Shown: positions 17,505 through 26,126 of the stretch, piece after piece
Position numbering within the stretch: the first letter of the stretch is position 1
Layout of the letters: every line of letters begins with the position of its first letter
Assembly (NCBI GenBank): GCA_937870755.1
Contig: CALMZV010000027.1
Coordinates: 368,390-432,389, forward strand
Source of the DNA: an uncultured Methylocystaceae bacterium
GTDB lineage: Bacteria; Pseudomonadota; Alphaproteobacteria; Rhizobiales; Beijerinckiaceae
Length of the DNA stretch: 64,000 bases
Direction of reading: 5' to 3'
Notes under the pieces: generated by a model
Databases searched by the model: none
What the model was told of the DNA's origin: nothing
The model's input: the letters and a program-made list of their open reading frames with translations, nothing else
Program-made: the position numbers and the translations under genes

Positions 17505-18784
17505 ACTCTGTCCTCCGTGCCCGCGCGCGCAAAGGGATCCTTCAGGGCGGGAAGCACTTTGCCGGCGCATTCGCCGAACCCGATCGTATAGCCGTCGCCA
17601 TGCGCGGCGCCGCGCAGGATGAGCGTGTCGTTGTCGGCGATGAAGGTGCGCACGCCGCCATCCGCCAGCGCTATCGGCTCCCTGCCGCCCCAGCTCAATT
17701 CCAACAAGCTGCCGCGGCTGTGCTTGTCCTCGCCGGAAATGGTTCCGCTGCCGATGAGATCGCCCGTGTTCATCGGACAGCCGGATGTCGTGTGGTGGCA
17801 CAGCTGTTGCGCGGCGGCGTAGTACATCTCGCGATAGTTCGTGCGCGCGAGCACGGTCTCACGCGCGCCTTCGGGCTGCAATGCGACTTCGAGCGCGATG
17901 TCATACAGGAGCGGTCGCGTTTCCCGCAGATATGGCAGCAACGGCGCGTCGCGCGGCGGACCGGACACGCGAAACGGTTCGAGCGCCGCTTTGGTGACGA
18001 TCCACGGACCGATAGTCGTCGCGGTGGCCTTTGCCTGGAACGGCCCGAGCGGCTGGTATTCCCACGCCTGAATGTCGCGCGCGGACCAGTCGTTCAACAA
18101 GACATAGCCGAAGATCATCGCGTCCGCTTCCTCGACCGTCACCGGACAGCCGCGCCGCGACGGCAGGCCGACGACCGCGCCCAGCTCCAGTTCGATGTCG
18201 AAGCGTTGCGAGGGCGCAAAGCGGGGCGCGGCGTCATCCGGCCCTTTCAACTGGCCCCACGGACGCCGGATGTCCGTGCCCGACGCCACGACGGACGAGG
18301 CGCGACCGTTATAGCCGATCGGTATGTGAATCCAGTTCGGCGGCAGCGCGTTTTCGGGTCCGCGAAACATGACGCCGACATTGTAGGCGTGATTCCTGCC
18401 GGCGTAGAAGTCTGTGTATTCGGCGACGACGAACGGCAGGTGGAGGCGCGCCGAGCGCATGTCGACGAGATGCGGCGCCACCGCGTCGCGCTCCTGCGCG
18501 CCCGCGCGCAACAGGTCGGTCAGCCGCGCCCGCAACGCCGCCCACACGGTTTCGCCGGCCGCCATCAGCCTGTTCCAGGACGGCGCGTCGAACAGCGGCG
18601 CGTGCGCCAGCTTGATGAGCCCGGCCCGTTCGAGCGCACTGACATCGACGATGCTCTCCCCGATCGCCACGCCGCACCGCGCGGGCGTCTCTCCCACGGA
18701 CATGACGCCGCACGGCAGATTGTTCAGCGGGAACGGGCTGTCCGGCGCATTCGCGCTCTCCACCCAGCTTCTGATGAGCGCCAT
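17501..18784 (-). CDS. fahA: Fumarylacetoacetase
   Basis: A 427-residue protein with the full fumarylacetoacetase layout. The N-terminal domain opens SWVESANAPDSPFPLNNLPC. The catalytic and metal region includes YTDFYAGRNHAYNVGVMFRG, DIELELGAVVG (metal-binding Glu residues), LLNDWSARDIQAWEYQPLGP and the late GCPMNTGDLIGSGTISG. It hydrolyses fumarylacetoacetate to fumarate and acetoacetate, the last step of homogentisate breakdown. It lies 7 bp after hmgA and is coupled by ATGA to the MBL gene. No maleylacetoacetate isomerase gene is found in the block. Confidence 0.96.
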   Translation of the reverse strand: MALIRSWVESANAPDSPFPLNNLPCGVMSVGETPARCGVAIGESIVDVSALERAGLIKLAHAPLFDAPSWNRLMAAGETVWAALRARLTDLLRAGAQERDAVAPHLVDMRSARLHLPFVVAEYTDFYAGRNHAYNVGVMFRGPENALPPNWIHIPIGYNGRASSVVASGTDIRRPWGQLKGPDDAAPRFAPSQRFDIELELGAVVGLPSRRGCPVTVEEADAMIFGYVLLNDWSARDIQAWEYQPLGPFQAKATATTIGPWIVTKAALEPFRVSGPPRDAPLLPYLRETRPLLYDIALEVALQPEGARETVLARTNYREMYYAAAQQLCHHTTSGCPMNTGDLIGSGTISGEDKHSRGSLLELSWGGREPIALADGGVRTFIADNDTLILRGAAHGDGYTIGFGECAGKVLPALKDPFARAGTEDRV

Positions 18785-18791
18785 GTTCAGC

Positions 18792-20153
18792 CTATTTCAC
18801 GCCGGGCTCGCCATCGAACTTCTTGTCGATATCGCTCCAGCAGTCGATGTAGTTATCCTGCAGGGGCGCTTGTTTCGCGGCGAACTCGGTCAGATGTTGC
18901 GGAAACCGCGTCTCGAACATAAACGACATCGTTTCGTCGAGCTTCTCCGGCTTGAGTCTGGAGTTGGAGGCGCCCTCGAACGCATTGCGGTCGGGCCCGT
19001 GCGGCAGCATCATGTTGTGCAACGACATGCCGCCGGGCACGAAGCCCTTCGGTTTCGCGTCGTAGACGCCATAAATGTTGCCCATCAGTTCGGACATGAT
19101 GTTCTTGTGGTACCACGGCGGACGGAACGAATGTTCCGCCACCATCCAGCGCTCGCGGAACAGCACGAAATCGATATTTGCGGTCCCCGGCTGCCCCGAA
19201 GGCGCGGTGAGCACCGTGAAGATCGACGGGTCGGGATGGTCGAACAGAATGGCGCCGACCGGAGAATACGTCCGCAGATCGTATTTGTAGGGGCAGTAAT
19301 TGCCATGCCAGGCCACGACATCGAGCGGCGAATGGCCGATCCATGTTTCGTGGAACTGCCCGCACCACTTGATGACGACGCGCGAGCGTGTTTCGCGATC
19401 CTCGAAGGCGGCGACCGGACACTTGAAGTCGCGCGGGTTGGCCATGCAATTTGCGCCGATCGGTCCGCGCGAGGGCAGGTCGAATTTCTGTCCGTAATTC
19501 TCGCACACGAAGCCGCGCGCCGGCCCTTCGACAAGCTCCACCCGATAGACCAGGCCCCGCGGCAGAATGCCGATCTCCTTCGGTTCCAGATCGATCACGC
19601 CGAGTTCGGTGCAGAAGCGCAGACGGCCCTCCTGCGGCACGACCAGCAATTCGCTGTCGGCGCTGAAAAAATACTCGTCCTTCATCGAGCGCGTCACGAG
19701 GTAGATGTGGCTCGCCATGCCTGCCTGCGTATTCACATCGCCCGCGGTCGTCATGGTGCGCATACCGGTCAGCCACGTCATCGCCGCTTTCGTGTGCGGG
19801 ATCGGATCCCACCGGTACTGGCCCAGCGATATGATGTCGTCGCGCACATTGGGCGCCGTTTTCCAGAATGGAAGCTCGATCTTCCTGAAGCGACCCGTGT
19901 GTTTGACCGACGGCCGGATGCGATAGCACCACGTGCGCTCGTTCTGCCCGCGCGGCGCGGTGAACGCGGTGCCCGACAATTGCTCCGCGTAAAGCCCGTA
20001 TGCGCATTTCTGCGGGCTGTTCTGGCCCTGCGGCAGAGCGCCCGGCAACGCTTCCGTCTCGAAATCGTTGCCGAAGCCCGGCATGTAGCCTGCAACCGTG
20101 CCGATGGCGTCGGGCGCGCGTTTCATCTCTTTCGGCGAGGTATGGCGGGTCAT
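18792..20153 (-). CDS. hmgA: Homogentisate 1,2-dioxygenase
   Basis: A 453-residue cupin-type extradiol enzyme of normal length. Conserved sequence includes [35 protein letters not shown] and [15 protein letters not shown]. The iron site is [19 protein letters not shown] (His and Glu) with [15 protein letters not shown] (second His). It opens the homogentisate ring to maleylacetoacetate. It stands between the TRAP transporter and fahA on the same strand, so import, ring cleavage and fumarylacetoacetate hydrolysis appear co-expressed. Confidence 0.97.
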   Translation of the reverse strand: MTRHTSPKEMKRAPDAIGTVAGYMPGFGNDFETEALPGALPQGQNSPQKCAYGLYAEQLSGTAFTAPRGQNERTWCYRIRPSVKHTGRFRKIELPFWKTAPNVRDDIISLGQYRWDPIPHTKAAMTWLTGMRTMTTAGDVNTQAGMASHIYLVTRSMKDEYFFSADSELLVVPQEGRLRFCTELGVIDLEPKEIGILPRGLVYRVELVEGPARGFVCENYGQKFDLPSRGPIGANCMANPRDFKCPVAAFEDRETRSRVVIKWCGQFHETWIGHSPLDVVAWHGNYCPYKYDLRTYSPVGAILFDHPDPSIFTVLTAPSGQPGTANIDFVLFRERWMVAEHSFRPPWYHKNIMSELMGNIYGVYDAKPKGFVPGGMSLHNMMLPHGPDRNAFEGASNSRLKPEKLDETMSFMFETRFPQHLTEFAAKQAPLQDNYIDCWSDIDKKFDGEPGVK

Positions 20154-20180
20154 GACGTCCTCCCCTGTCTTGCGGCGCGC

Positions 20181-21509
20181 TTATCTGATCAATGCGAGCG
20201 TCAGGAACGGAAATGCGATGATAAGCCCGACACGGATGAATTCCGAAACGAGAAACGGAATGACGCCCTTGAACGTGTCCATCATCGAAACGTCGCGCGC
20301 GATGGTGGAAATGACATAGACATTCAATCCGACCGGCGGATGAATCAAACCGAGTTCGACGACGATCAGCGCCAGTATTCCGAACCAGATCGCCGTATGT
20401 TCCGGCGTCATGCCGAAATCGAGGCCCATGACGACGGGAAAGAAGATCGGAATGGTCAGCAGCACCATGCTCAGACTGTCCATCAGGCAGCCGAGCAGAA
20501 TGTATATCATCACGATCACGACCATGATGAGGTATGGCGACAGCCCGAGCCCCGCGACCCAGCCGGCCATCACCTGCGGCATCTGCGTGCGGCCGAGAAA
20601 AGCGTTGTAGAGCGCGGCGCCGAGCAGGATGAGAAAGATCATGCCCGACTGCACCGCCGTCGCGCGGATCGGCGCGATGAGATCTTTCGGCTTGAGCCCG
20701 CCCACCGTCAGCGCGGCGATGGTGGCGCACAGGGCGCCGATGGCGGCGCCTTCCGTCGGCGTGAACAGGCTGCGCCCGACGAAGAAATCGCCGTTCATGC
20801 CCACGAACACCACGAGAAAGATCAGCGCGACCGGCCAGGTTCCCCACATCTGCTTCAATTGTTCGGCGAGCGGCGCGCGCGCGGTCGGCGGGCCGGCGTC
20901 GGGGTTGAGTGTGACGTATACGCGAATGGCGATGAAGAAGCCGACGATCGCCAGCACAGCCGGAATGGCCGCGGCCAGAAAGAGCTTGGCGATGTTCTGC
21001 TGCGTCAGCAGCGCATAGATGACGAGCGGCACCGAGGGCGGCACGAGAATGCCGAGCGTGCCGCCGGCGGCCAGCGAGCCGGTCGTGAGCGCGCCGGAAT
21101 ATCCAAACTTGCGCATTTCCGGTATCGCCACCTGGCCCATCGTGGCCGCTGTCGCAAGGCTCGATCCGCAGATGGTGCCGAATGCGGCGCAAGCGCTCAC
21201 CGCCGCCATCGCCATACCGCCGCGCAAATGCCCGACAAGCGCGTTGGCGCCGCGAAACAGCCGCGCCGACAACCCCGAACCCGACGCGACGTTGCCCATG
21301 AGCAGGAACATGGGAATGACGGAGAACGAGTAGTTGCCCATCGTGTCGTAGCTTGCGCCCTTGAGGAAGGCGAGCAGCGGACCTGCGCCGTCGATCCAGA
21401 TATAGCCGCCGACGCCGACCGCCAGCATCGCCACGGCGATCGGCACGCGCAGCGCCAGAAGCACGAGCAGGACTGCGAAACTGACGAGGCCCGCGCCGAA
21501 ATTCGACAT
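20181..21509 (-). CDS. dctM: TRAP transporter large permease (DctM type)
   Basis: A 442-residue polytopic inner-membrane protein with at least eleven hydrophobic segments. Typical DctM blocks are FSVIPMFLLMGNVASGSGLS, CAAFGTICGSSLATAATMGQ, GTLGILVPPSVPLVIYALLT and ELGLIHPPVGLNVYVISTIA. It forms the sodium-coupled channel of a tripartite ATP-independent periplasmic transporter with the DctQ and DctP proteins encoded upstream. Placement directly before hmgA suggests the cargo is an aromatic or carboxylic acid entering the homogentisate pathway. Confidence 0.94.
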   Translation of the reverse strand: MSNFGAGLVSFAVLLVLLALRVPIAVAMLAVGVGGYIWIDGAGPLLAFLKGASYDTMGNYSFSVIPMFLLMGNVASGSGLSARLFRGANALVGHLRGGMAMAAVSACAAFGTICGSSLATAATMGQVAIPEMRKFGYSGALTTGSLAAGGTLGILVPPSVPLVIYALLTQQNIAKLFLAAAIPAVLAIVGFFIAIRVYVTLNPDAGPPTARAPLAEQLKQMWGTWPVALIFLVVFVGMNGDFFVGRSLFTPTEGAAIGALCATIAALTVGGLKPKDLIAPIRATAVQSGMIFLILLGAALYNAFLGRTQMPQVMAGWVAGLGLSPYLIMVVIVMIYILLGCLMDSLSMVLLTIPIFFPVVMGLDFGMTPEHTAIWFGILALIVVELGLIHPPVGLNVYVISTIARDVSMMDTFKGVIPFLVSEFIRVGLIIAFPFLTLALIR

Positions 21510-21512
21510 GCT

Positions 21513-22100
21513 TCAGTGCCCCATCGAGGGATGCGGGCCGATGAGCCGATCCTGGAGGATTTCGTTGAAACTGCGCGCGACCGTGTAGGCCGTCGCGATC
21601 GCCAGCAGCCAGGCGGAGACCAGCGACAGCCCGTAGGGCCAGGCTTCGGGAATGCGCAGCACGGTCGTCGTGTCGCCGTAGCTCCATTTCTCGTAGGCCC
21701 CGTGGCCGAGTTGCCATGCGATGGCGACCGAAAGCGCCAGGAACAGCAGATTGGCGACAAGATCGAGCGCCGCGCGCGCCCGCAGCGGCAGGCGATGCGT
21801 GAAGAAGTCCACGAAGACATTCGCGCGCGTCATCTGGCAATATGGAAGGAAGGCGAATATCGCGACCGCGCCGCCCACTTCCACGATCTCCGTGTCGCCG
21901 GGAATGGAGCCGATCGGCAGGCCGGGCAGAATGGGCCCGAGCACGGTCGCGAGTCCGCGCCCGATGATCGACGCGCTTTCGATCATCATGACGGCGACCA
22001 TGAGCAGACCGCCGGCGAGCGCGAAGGCGCCGGTCACGCGCTCGAGCAGTCGGCCGACCGGGCCATGCGCCCCCGGGGTCTGGGAAGATGGAGCCGCCAT
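21513..22100 (-). CDS. dctQ: TRAP transporter small permease (DctQ type)
   Basis: A 195-residue membrane protein with four hydrophobic helices. It includes GAFALAGGLLMVAVMMIES, the family motif YCQMTRANVFVDFFTHRLPL, and WPYGLSLVSAWLLAIATAYT. This is the standard layout of TRAP small subunits that brace the large permease. The stop lies 3 bp before the dctM start, so they are translationally linked. Confidence 0.92.
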   Translation of the reverse strand: MAAPSSQTPGAHGPVGRLLERVTGAFALAGGLLMVAVMMIESASIIGRGLATVLGPILPGLPIGSIPGDTEIVEVGGAVAIFAFLPYCQMTRANVFVDFFTHRLPLRARAALDLVANLLFLALSVAIAWQLGHGAYEKWSYGDTTTVLRIPEAWPYGLSLVSAWLLAIATAYTVARSFNEILQDRLIGPHPSMGH

Positions 22101-22154
22101 GGCGATCGTCCTCGTCCAAAGGCCCGCGGCGGGCGCCGCCGCGAGACGACAGCG

Positions 22155-23198
22155 TCAGGGCGCGTATTTGGCGACCAGCGCGCGCGCGTCGCCCAGAAGA
22201 TCGGCGCCCTTGTCGCCGGCCTTGGAGCGCGCGGCCGCCCACGCCTCGACAACCGGCTCCGTCGCCTTCTTCCATGCGTCCAGATCAGCGCCCTTGATGA
22301 CGTTGACGGGCAGCTTCGCCTTCTCCACCGCCTCGCGCCCGATCTTGTCCCAATCGTCGAACCCCTTGCCGATCTCGCGCGACAGCGCCGCGCCGGAATT
22401 GTCGTCGATCACCTTCTTCAGATCGGCCGGCAGCGCGTCGTATTTCGCCTTGTTCATCGTGAACAGAAAAACGATCGTGTAGAGCGAACGATTGCCGTCG
22501 AACACGCTCACACGGTTGGTCAGCTCGTCGAGCTTGAGCGCCGGCACGATTTCGTACGGCATGACCACGCCGTCGACCACGCCCTTGGCCAGCGCCTCCG
22601 GCACGCCCGGCGCCGGAATGGCCTGGGGACTGGCGCCCATCAGTTGCAGCGTGTCGTTGATCGGTCGGGACGGCACGCGGATCTTCAGCCCCTTCATGTC
22701 GGCGACCGAATTGATCACGCGGTCCTTGGTGTAGATGTTGCCCTTGCCGTGGGCGAACACGGCCAGCACCTTGACGTCCTTCAGTTCGTCCTTCGAATAT
22801 TTTTCGTAATAGTCCCACGCGGCCTGGCTCGTCTGTTCGCCGAACCCCGCGCCGATGAACGGCAGTTCGAACACTTCCAGTCGCGGAAACCGGCCGGGCG
22901 TATTGCCGGCGAGCGTCCACACGATGTCTGCGACGCCGTCCTTGGACTGGTCGAACAACTGCTGCGGCCGGCCGCCCAGTTGCATGGACGGAAACACATC
23001 CACCTTGATACGTCCGCCGGAATCCTTGCCGATCTTCTCCGCCCACGGCGCAAGCCAGAATTTGTGCGCATTCGACTGCGCGGACAGGAAATGATGAAGC
23101 CTGAGGTTGACGGCCGCCTGCGCCGAAGCCTCGGCCGGCGCCAGAACCGCAAGCGCCATCCACGAAAGATGCAGAACGTTCCGCCGTGTCGCCGACAT
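22155..23198 (-). CDS. dctP: TRAP transporter substrate-binding protein (DctP type)
   Basis: The start at 23198 (MSATRRNVLHLSWMALAVLA) has AGGAGAGA upstream. The 347-residue precursor carries a signal peptide ending near ASAQA. The mature protein has DctP features: LRLHHFLSAQSNAHKFWLAP, FPSMQLGGRPQQLFDQSKDG, the arginine region LKIRVPSRPINDTLQLMGAS (the Arg that binds the carboxylate) and VVDGVVMPYEIVPALKLDEL. It captures an organic acid in the periplasm and delivers it to DctQM. It is the first gene of the minus-strand hmg operon and is divergent from the GntR regulator. Confidence 0.94.
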   Translation of the reverse strand: MSATRRNVLHLSWMALAVLAPAEASAQAAVNLRLHHFLSAQSNAHKFWLAPWAEKIGKDSGGRIKVDVFPSMQLGGRPQQLFDQSKDGVADIVWTLAGNTPGRFPRLEVFELPFIGAGFGEQTSQAAWDYYEKYSKDELKDVKVLAVFAHGKGNIYTKDRVINSVADMKGLKIRVPSRPINDTLQLMGASPQAIPAPGVPEALAKGVVDGVVMPYEIVPALKLDELTNRVSVFDGNRSLYTIVFLFTMNKAKYDALPADLKKVIDDNSGAALSREIGKGFDDWDKIGREAVEKAKLPVNVIKGADLDAWKKATEPVVEAWAAARSKAGDKGADLLGDARALVAKYAP

Positions 23199-23356
23199 GC
23201 ATTCTCTCCTTGAGTGCGAGGCGTCCTGGTGTGCGCCTTTTCTTTTCCTGGCCGATCGAGGCGCCGAAGGCATTGGCCCTCGCCTCGTATGCGATCCCCC
23301 GACATCGACGGACATTTGCGTCGGGGAGACGAACAGGGCTTGCGTGAAGCGAATTT

Positions 23357-23366
23357 TTGTATGCAA
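23357..23366. promoter_or_regulatory. Candidate GntR operator 1
   Basis: Near-palindrome TTGTATGCAA in the 258-bp gap between divergent dctP and gntR. The flank is AT-rich (GAATTTTTG before, TAATGTGTG after). FCD-type GntR regulators often bind TNGTATACNA-like sites, so this is a reasonable operator for the adjacent regulator. Confidence 0.4.
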
Positions 23367-23408
23367 TAATGTGTGTGGTCAAGCATATATTTTGGCATTC
23401 CGATTTGC

Positions 23409-23419
23409 GTGCAATGCAC
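23409..23419. promoter_or_regulatory. Candidate GntR operator 2
   Basis: Perfect palindrome GTGCA-A-TGCAC, 37 bp before the gntR start and about 43 bp from the first site. It shares the TGCAA core with that site. Two related sites in one divergent promoter would allow joint control of the TRAP/hmg operon and of gntR itself. Confidence 0.4.
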
Positions 23420-23456
23420 AAGCGGCGATGTGCGTCGCAACCGGGAGGATCGACCG

Positions 23457-24164
23457 ATGAAAGCCCATGGGACGACCGCGACGACGGCGACAGCCGCGGC
23501 GACGGTCGCGGCGCCGGACACGGAGCAGGCGCCTTCGGGCCGCGCGACGAACGAGGTCTACGAGCGGTTGCGCAGCGCCATCGTCAACGGCGAGTTGCGG
23601 CCAAACATGCCGCTGATCGAAGCCGACCTCAGCCGCGCGCTCGCGGTCAGCCGCACGCCGATCCGCGAAAGCCTTCAGCGCCTGAGCGCGGAAGGGGTCA
23701 TCGCGCCGCGCAAGCGCGGGTTCGCGGTGCGTGAGTTTTCGGCCGAAGAAATCCAGGAGACCTACGAGGTGCGCGCCGCACTCGAGAGCTATGGCGCGCG
23801 ACTTGCCGCCGAACGCGCCAGCGACGCCGAAATCGCCGCCATCGCCGCCATACAGACCGAGCGCGAGGCGGAAGAACAGCCCACGCATCAGTTCCGCGTG
23901 GAAACCAACCGGCGCTTCCACGCCGCCATCATGGCGGCCGCGCGCAACAAGCGCCTTGCCGATTGCGTCTTTCAGTTCGGTCAGTCCTATTTCAACCAGC
24001 GCATCGCGCGTCTGATGTCGGAGCAGGATTACCAGCGCAACCAGGCCGACCATCGCCGCATCGTGGCGGCGTTGAAGGCGCGCGACGCCGGCGCGGCCGA
24101 AGCGGCGATGCGCACGCACATCATGCATACTTTCCTGACGTTTCAGCGCGTCGGCAGTCTGTAA
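23457..24164 (+). CDS. GntR-family (FCD-type) transcriptional regulator
   Basis: The ATG at 23457 follows GGGAGGATCGACCG and gives 235 residues. An Ala/Thr-rich N-terminal tail (residues 1-25) precedes the winged helix (ATNEVYERLRSAIVNGELRP, LSRALAVSRTPIRESLQRLS, GVIAPRKRGFAVREF). The all-helical FCD ligand domain follows (EIQETYEVRAALESYGARLA, NRRFHAAIMAAARNKRLAD, DHRRIVAALKARDAGAAEAA) with metal-ligand-type Asp and His residues. It is divergent from the TRAP/hmgA/fahA operon and immediately precedes the second FAD monooxygenase, so it probably controls both. Confidence 0.93.
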   Translation: MKAHGTTATTATAAATVAAPDTEQAPSGRATNEVYERLRSAIVNGELRPNMPLIEADLSRALAVSRTPIRESLQRLSAEGVIAPRKRGFAVREFSAEEIQETYEVRAALESYGARLAAERASDAEIAAIAAIQTEREAEEQPTHQFRVETNRRFHAAIMAAARNKRLADCVFQFGQSYFNQRIARLMSEQDYQRNQADHRRIVAALKARDAGAAEAAMRTHIMHTFLTFQRVGSL

Positions 24165-24183
24165 TCCACGCAGGAGGCAGCGC

Positions 24184-25875
24184 ATGCGTCCGGCAGGACG
24201 GGGTCCGCTCGACTCGCTCTATTTCGTCTATCCCGATTTCGAAACGAAACCGCCGCCGCGCGGCGTCGATCGCACCGCGCCCGTCGTCGTCGTCGGCGCG
24301 GGGCCTGTCGGCATGACCGCGGCGTTGACGCTTGCCAGATACGGCGTGCGCTCCATCCTGCTCGACGTCAAAAACACATTCAACGACGGCAGCCGCGCCA
24401 CCTGCCTGGCGCGCGCCTCCATGCAGATTTTCCAGCAGGTGGGCGCGGTCGAGCCGTTCCTCGCCCACGCGCTCGGCTGGACGCATGGCCGCTCCTACTA
24501 TCGCGGCCGCCAGATCCTGCGCTTCGAAATGCCCCACAGCGCGGACGAGAAGTATCTGCCGATGTACAATCTGCAGCAGCAGTACACCGAGCAATATCTG
24601 CACGACGCCGTCGCGCGCACGCCGCTGATCGACATGCGATGGGGCCACGAAGTCGTCAGCCTCGATCAATCCGCGGATGGACCGTCGCGCCTCGGGGTGA
24701 AAACGGCGCTCGGCGATTACCGGATCGAAACCGGCTACGTGCTGGCCGCCGACGGCGCGCGCAGCCCGTTGCGCGCGATGTTGGGGCTGCGGCTGGCCGG
24801 CGAGAACTACGAGGGAAATTATGTCATCGCCGACGTGCGCATGGCGCATGACTTTCCCACCGAACGGCGCGCGTTTTTCGATTCCGCCGGCAATCCGGGC
24901 GGAACCGTCCTCATCCACAGGCAACCCGACGACATCTGGCGCATCGACTATCAGCTGCGGCCCGGCGAAACGGCGCAGACGGCTTTGCGGGAAGACAACA
25001 TTCGCGCCCGCGTGCAAGCCATTCTCGGCGACATCGGCCATACGACGGCCTGGGATCTCGAATGGTGGAGCATCTACACGGCCAACACGCTCTGTCTCGA
25101 CGACTATCGCTGCGGCCGCGTGTTCTTCATCGGCGACAGTGCGCATATCGTGCCGATTTTCGGCGTGCGCGGATTGAACAACGGCGTCGCGGACGCGCAG
25201 AACATCGGCTGGAAACTGGCGTACGTGCTGAATGGAAACGCCAACGACCGGCTGCTCGATTCCTACACGCCGGAACGGCGCGGCGCGACGCTCGACGTGT
25301 TCGCCAACGCCGGCAAGAGCACGCGATTCATGACGCCGCCGACGCCGGGCTGGCGGCTCGCGCGGGAGGCTGCGCTTTCCCTTGCGCTGCGCCACCGCTT
25401 CGCGGGCAGACTCGCCGACCCGCGCCAGATGCAGCCATACACATACGCCGACAGTCCGCTGAGCGCGCACGCGCACGAACGTCGTTTCTCCGGCGGCCCG
25501 CCCGCCGGCGCCGCCGCGCCCAACGCGCGCATCGGCCCCGGCCTTTACCTGCTCGACCGCGCGGGCGACGGATTCACGTGCATCGCCTTCTGCGAGGATG
25601 CGCTCGCGCCGCAAACGCGCGCCGCGCTCGACGCCATGAAACGCCGCGACCCGCGGCTGCGAACGCTGACCGTCGCCCGCGCGTGCGACGGCGCGCCCGA
25701 TACCATCCCCGATCCCGACGGTCATGTCGCGCGCATCTATGACGCCGCGCCGCAGACGTTCTACCTGCTGCGGCCGGATCTGCACGTCGCCGGCCGCTGG
25801 CGCGGTCCGGCGGACGATGAACTGATGCGCGAAATGGCGGGAACGCTCGAAACCTGTCTGGGAGGCGATGCATGA
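24184..25875 (+). CDS. FAD-dependent aromatic monooxygenase, second copy
   Basis: A 563-residue group A flavoprotein starting 20 bp after gntR. Motifs: VVVVGAGPVGMTAALTLARY (residues about 34-53), the DG motif LAADGARSPLRAMLGLRLAG, and GRVFFIGDSAHIVPIFGVRG. It shares NLQQ, DDIWRIDYQL and the C-terminal LLRPDLHVAGRWRG block with the FAD monooxygenase at 14924-16540, so the two are paralogues. The C-terminal domain is thioredoxin-like in such enzymes. Likely substrates are hydroxylated aromatic acids. It is followed with ATGA overlap by a small DUF2783-like gene. Confidence 0.86.
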   Translation: MRPAGRGPLDSLYFVYPDFETKPPPRGVDRTAPVVVVGAGPVGMTAALTLARYGVRSILLDVKNTFNDGSRATCLARASMQIFQQVGAVEPFLAHALGWTHGRSYYRGRQILRFEMPHSADEKYLPMYNLQQQYTEQYLHDAVARTPLIDMRWGHEVVSLDQSADGPSRLGVKTALGDYRIETGYVLAADGARSPLRAMLGLRLAGENYEGNYVIADVRMAHDFPTERRAFFDSAGNPGGTVLIHRQPDDIWRIDYQLRPGETAQTALREDNIRARVQAILGDIGHTTAWDLEWWSIYTANTLCLDDYRCGRVFFIGDSAHIVPIFGVRGLNNGVADAQNIGWKLAYVLNGNANDRLLDSYTPERRGATLDVFANAGKSTRFMTPPTPGWRLAREAALSLALRHRFAGRLADPRQMQPYTYADSPLSAHAHERRFSGGPPAGAAAPNARIGPGLYLLDRAGDGFTCIAFCEDALAPQTRAALDAMKRRDPRLRTLTVARACDGAPDTIPDPDGHVARIYDAAPQTFYLLRPDLHVAGRWRGPADDELMREMAGTLETCLGGDA

Positions 25876-26087
25876 CGACCGTGCAGCCGGGCATGTCCTT
25901 CGCGGATCTCGAACGGGCCTACGAGGGCCTTGCCGATGCGATCGATCGCGCGGGCGAGGCGCAGGCGCTGTTCCTGACCAAACTCGCATTGCTGCTGGCC
26001 GAGCGCCAGGGCGATCTGCCGCTGTTCGCGCAGGCGCTCGCGGACGCTCTGCAGGACCTTTCCCCGCCGCCGGCGAAGACGGATTGA
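25872..26087 (+). CDS. DUF2783-like small protein paired with FAD monooxygenase
   Basis: A 71-residue, Ala/Leu-rich helical protein (FADLERAYEGLADAIDRAGE, LFLTKLALLLAERQGDLPLF). Its ATG overlaps the monooxygenase stop (ATGA), a sign of tight co-production. It is the same size as the protein at 14709 and holds the same position relative to a group A monooxygenase; the pattern leading to the LALLLA helix is similar. I assign DUF2783 by size, context and this pattern, with less certainty than for the first copy. Confidence 0.65.
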   Translation: MTTVQPGMSFADLERAYEGLADAIDRAGEAQALFLTKLALLLAERQGDLPLFAQALADALQDLSPPPAKTD

Positions 26088-26126
26088 ACCGGCTGCAGGC
26101 GGCGCGCCGCGCTGCTGCCATCGAAA

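Noticed and set aside
18414..23213. A 1599-codon open frame on the plus strand opposite fahA, hmgA and the TRAP genes
   Set aside because: It is Arg/His-rich antisense shadow sequence. The minus-strand genes beneath it have clear catalytic motifs and ribosome sites.
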